DNA from: Clostridia bacterium
GTDB taxonomy: Bacteria > Bacillota > Clostridia > Christensenellales > CAG-138
NCBI GenBank assembly: GCA_030530185.1
Contig: JAUMVL010000086.1
Location: 1 to 7,519 of the forward strand
Reading direction: 5' to 3'
Length of the DNA stretch: 7,519 nt
This document shows, piece by piece, positions 5,942 through 7,519 of this stretch. A program made the translations under genes and the position numbers. Position 1 is the first letter of the stretch, and each line of letters begins with the position of its first letter. The notes below the pieces were generated by a model. That model ran no database searches, was not told the DNA's origin, and saw only the letters and a program-made list of their open reading frames with translations.

Positions 5942-6646
5942 ATGAGAGAATACAGCCATTGCTATTTTGCGCTCCTTGATTTGTTGGGTTTCAAAGAAAT
6001 TGTAAAAACTAAAACATGTTCAGAAATAGTAGATATTTTTGAGGAGGCAAAAAAGCGTTATATTGTCAACCAAGTTAAGGATGATAACTCTGAAGCGCCT
6101 GTAATTTCTCCCGAGGATATCCATTATTATTTTATGTCGGACAGTGTTTGCATTTATATAAACGATGATATCCCTTCTGCGCTTCCTGTTTTGGCATGGC
6201 TCTGTATGAATTTCCAAGTGCGAATGCTGTGCCTCGATACGCCGTTATTTGTTCGAGGAAGCCTATCACGAGGAGATATTTACGAGGATCATAATGTTTT
6301 ATTTGGGCCTGCTATGGTGGAAGCATACCTAAGAGGAGAAAAACTCGCCCACGTTCCGCGCGTTATTATGCCTGCAAATCTGTATGATGAAATAACCAAT
6401 ATATCAGATAAAGCACTCCTAAATGGATTCATCAATCCAGAACATGACGGATTCTATGCGATTAACTATATCAACTACTTTTGCAAGCATAATTCTACGC
6501 TTAGATACAGGGAGAATGTTAATAACTATATAAGAAACATTCTATCCGTCTCGTTGGATCAATCCGTAAGAGAAAAGTATTTGTATGTAAAGTCTTGGAT
6601 GGAATACTACTATAGTCAAGAAAAGGTGAAAACACATGAGCAATGA
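5942..6646 (+). CDS. Putative class III nucleotidyl cyclase-like protein
   Basis: This 234-aa protein is probably cytosolic. ATG 5942 follows AGGAG (5931-5935) at 6 bases. The motif order matches the cyclase homology fold. LLDLLGF near the start has D13 and G16-F17, like the first metal-binding strand (D.xGF). A second acidic hairpin YYFMSDS carries D67, like the second metal site. Next comes a strand FVRGSLSRGD (103-112) like the R.G...G segment, then FGPAMVEAYLRGEKLAHVPRV (121-141) like the G..(x)N.A.R....A helix. At the canonical transition-state Asn I align E127, while R131 falls at the Arg position, so activity or substrate may differ. I recall many uncharacterised bacterial proteins with the AY..E...A..PR pattern. 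Pycsar defence uses class III cyclases making cCMP or cUMP, which makes a signalling role plausible but unproven. The gene is AT-rich and overlaps hsdM by 11 bases. Confidence 0.5.
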   Translation: MREYSHCYFALLDLLGFKEIVKTKTCSEIVDIFEEAKKRYIVNQVKDDNSEAPVISPEDIHYYFMSDSVCIYINDDIPSALPVLAWLCMNFQVRMLCLDTPLFVRGSLSRGDIYEDHNVLFGPAMVEAYLRGEKLAHVPRVIMPANLYDEITNISDKALLNGFINPEHDGFYAINYINYFCKHNSTLRYRENVNNYIRNILSVSLDQSVREKYLYVKSWMEYYYSQEKVKTHEQ

Positions 6647-7519
6647 ATCCTCTATCATCTCCAAAGTATGGGGCATGTGCAATCCGCTCCGTGATGACGG
6701 CGTCTCCTACGGCGACTATCTGGAACAGCTTACATATCTGATCTTCCTCAAAATGTCGGACGAGTATGCCAAGCCGCCTTACAGCAAGCAAACCGGCATT
6801 CCGGATGGCTATGGCTGGGCGGATATGAATACGTTGACCGGCGCGGATTTGGAGGAGCAGTATAAAGCGACGCTGGAAAAGCTGGGGGAGCAGAGCGGCA
6901 TCCTGGGTCAGATCTTCCAAGGAGCAATCAACAAGGTTTCCAACGCCGCGATCCTCTATCGAATCGTGCAGATGATCGACCGGGAGAAATGGGTCTCTAT
7001 GTCCTCCGACGTGAAGGGCGAGATTTACGAGGGCCTGCTGCAGAAAAACGCCGAAGACGTGAAATCCGGCGCCGGTCAGTATTTTACGCCCCGCGCCCTG
7101 ATACAGGCGATGGTTGCCTGTATCCGCCCGGAGCCAATGAAAACCATAGCGGACCCCTGCTGCGGCAGCGGCGGCTTCTTCCTCGCGGCGCAGGCGTTCC
7201 TTGCCGATCCGCAGAATTATACGCTTGATCGGGAACAGAAAGAATTCCTCAAAAACGAAACCTTCTATGGCAACGAGCTGGTAGCGTCCACCTTCAAGCT
7301 GTGCCTGATGAATCTGTACCTGCACAACATTGGTGACATCTATGGCAGCGTCCCTGTCGCCCATGGCGATTCACTGCTCACCGATCCCGGCTGGCGAGTG
7401 GATTACGTTCTTACCAACCCGCCCTTCGGCAAAAAATCCTCCCTCACCTTTACCAATGAAGAAGGTGAACAGGAGGATGAGGACCTCGTCTATAACCGTC
7501 AGGACTTCTGGACCACCAG
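6636..7519 (+). CDS. hsdM: Type I restriction-modification, DNA adenine methyltransferase subunit M (3' end outside window)
   Basis: HsdM transfers methyl groups from S-adenosylmethionine to adenine N6 in the target read by HsdS, and it is required for both modification and restriction. ATG 6636 lies inside the end of the upstream gene (11-base overlap, different frame) with AAGGTG at 6623-6628, 7 bases before it. 294 codons are visible, open to the window edge. The N-terminal helical domain (SKVWGMCNPLRDDGVSYGDY, then LTYLIFLKMSDEY) is typical of HsdM. In the methylase core, GQYFTPR (147-153) is the usual entry motif, DPCCGSGG (173-180) is the AdoMet-binding motif I, and NPPF (261-264) is the catalytic motif IV of N6-adenine methylases. 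All key residues seen are intact. HsdM proteins usually have about 480-530 residues, so roughly 60 percent is present. Placement after hsdS and two unrelated genes is unusual. Confidence 0.96.
   Translation, partial: MSNESSIISKVWGMCNPLRDDGVSYGDYLEQLTYLIFLKMSDEYAKPPYSKQTGIPDGYGWADMNTLTGADLEEQYKATLEKLGEQSGILGQIFQGAINKVSNAAILYRIVQMIDREKWVSMSSDVKGEIYEGLLQKNAEDVKSGAGQYFTPRALIQAMVACIRPEPMKTIADPCCGSGGFFLAAQAFLADPQNYTLDREQKEFLKNETFYGNELVASTFKLCLMNLYLHNIGDIYGSVPVAHGDSLLTDPGWRVDYVLTNPPFGKKSSLTFTNEEGEQEDEDLVYNRQDFWTT

Noticed and set aside
6254..6295. GSLSRG in the cyclase-like protein as a possible MNT nucleotidyltransferase signature, which would make a HEPN-MNT toxin-antitoxin pair
   Set aside because: The MNT pattern needs a D-x-D about ten residues after GS. 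Here that position is N-V-L, the motif lies too far into the protein, and the protein is longer than usual MNT antitoxins. The cyclase motif order fits better.
6519..7364. A 281-codon minus-strand open frame over the cyclase-like and hsdM genes
   Set aside because: The plus strand encodes clear HsdM motifs there. The antisense frame has no ribosome site or domain I recognise.

Overview
The window most likely comes from a Clostridia-type Firmicute, probably a moderate-GC gut member of the Oscillospiraceae/Ruminococcaceae. The basis is purine-rich Shine-Dalgarno sites at 5-9 nt spacing, CCA-encoding tRNA genes in a tight cluster, U-tract terminators and codon use. The genus cannot be fixed from the sequence alone.

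Layout. Positions 1-264 hold the 5' part of a minus-strand tRNA-Ser(CGA) and two divergent promoters. Positions 265-760 are a plus-strand tRNA cluster: Gly(TCC), Arg(TCT), His(GTG), Gln(TTG), Lys(TTT). It ends in a near-ideal hairpin terminator. Positions 761-1077 carry no convincing gene but are dense in signals. They contain a second copy of the last 22 bases of the tRNA-Lys region, a second terminator, short tandem direct repeats, a minus-strand terminator, and a TAGACA-17-TATACT promoter. This looks like the edge of a mobile or accessory island integrated at tRNA-Lys.

Positions 1078-7519 read as one co-directional operon: a 57-aa unknown small protein, hsdR (916 aa), hsdS (377 aa), a 248-aa protein with a HEPN-type Rx4H motif, a 234-aa protein resembling class III nucleotidyl cyclases, and hsdM (first 294 residues; the gene runs off the window). 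From hsdR onward the genes are separated by 1 and 10 nt or overlap by 1 and 11 nt, so they are probably translationally coupled.

Working model (inference). HsdM, HsdS and HsdR form a type I restriction-modification complex. The two genes placed between hsdS and hsdM form a cassette: a putative RNA-cutting HEPN protein and a putative nucleotide-signal synthase. The position recalls prrC and rloC anticodon nucleases, which sit inside type I hsd loci and act when restriction is blocked. Adding a cyclase-like partner would make this a compound defence locus that I do not recognise as described. Neither domain call can be confirmed without profile or structure searches.
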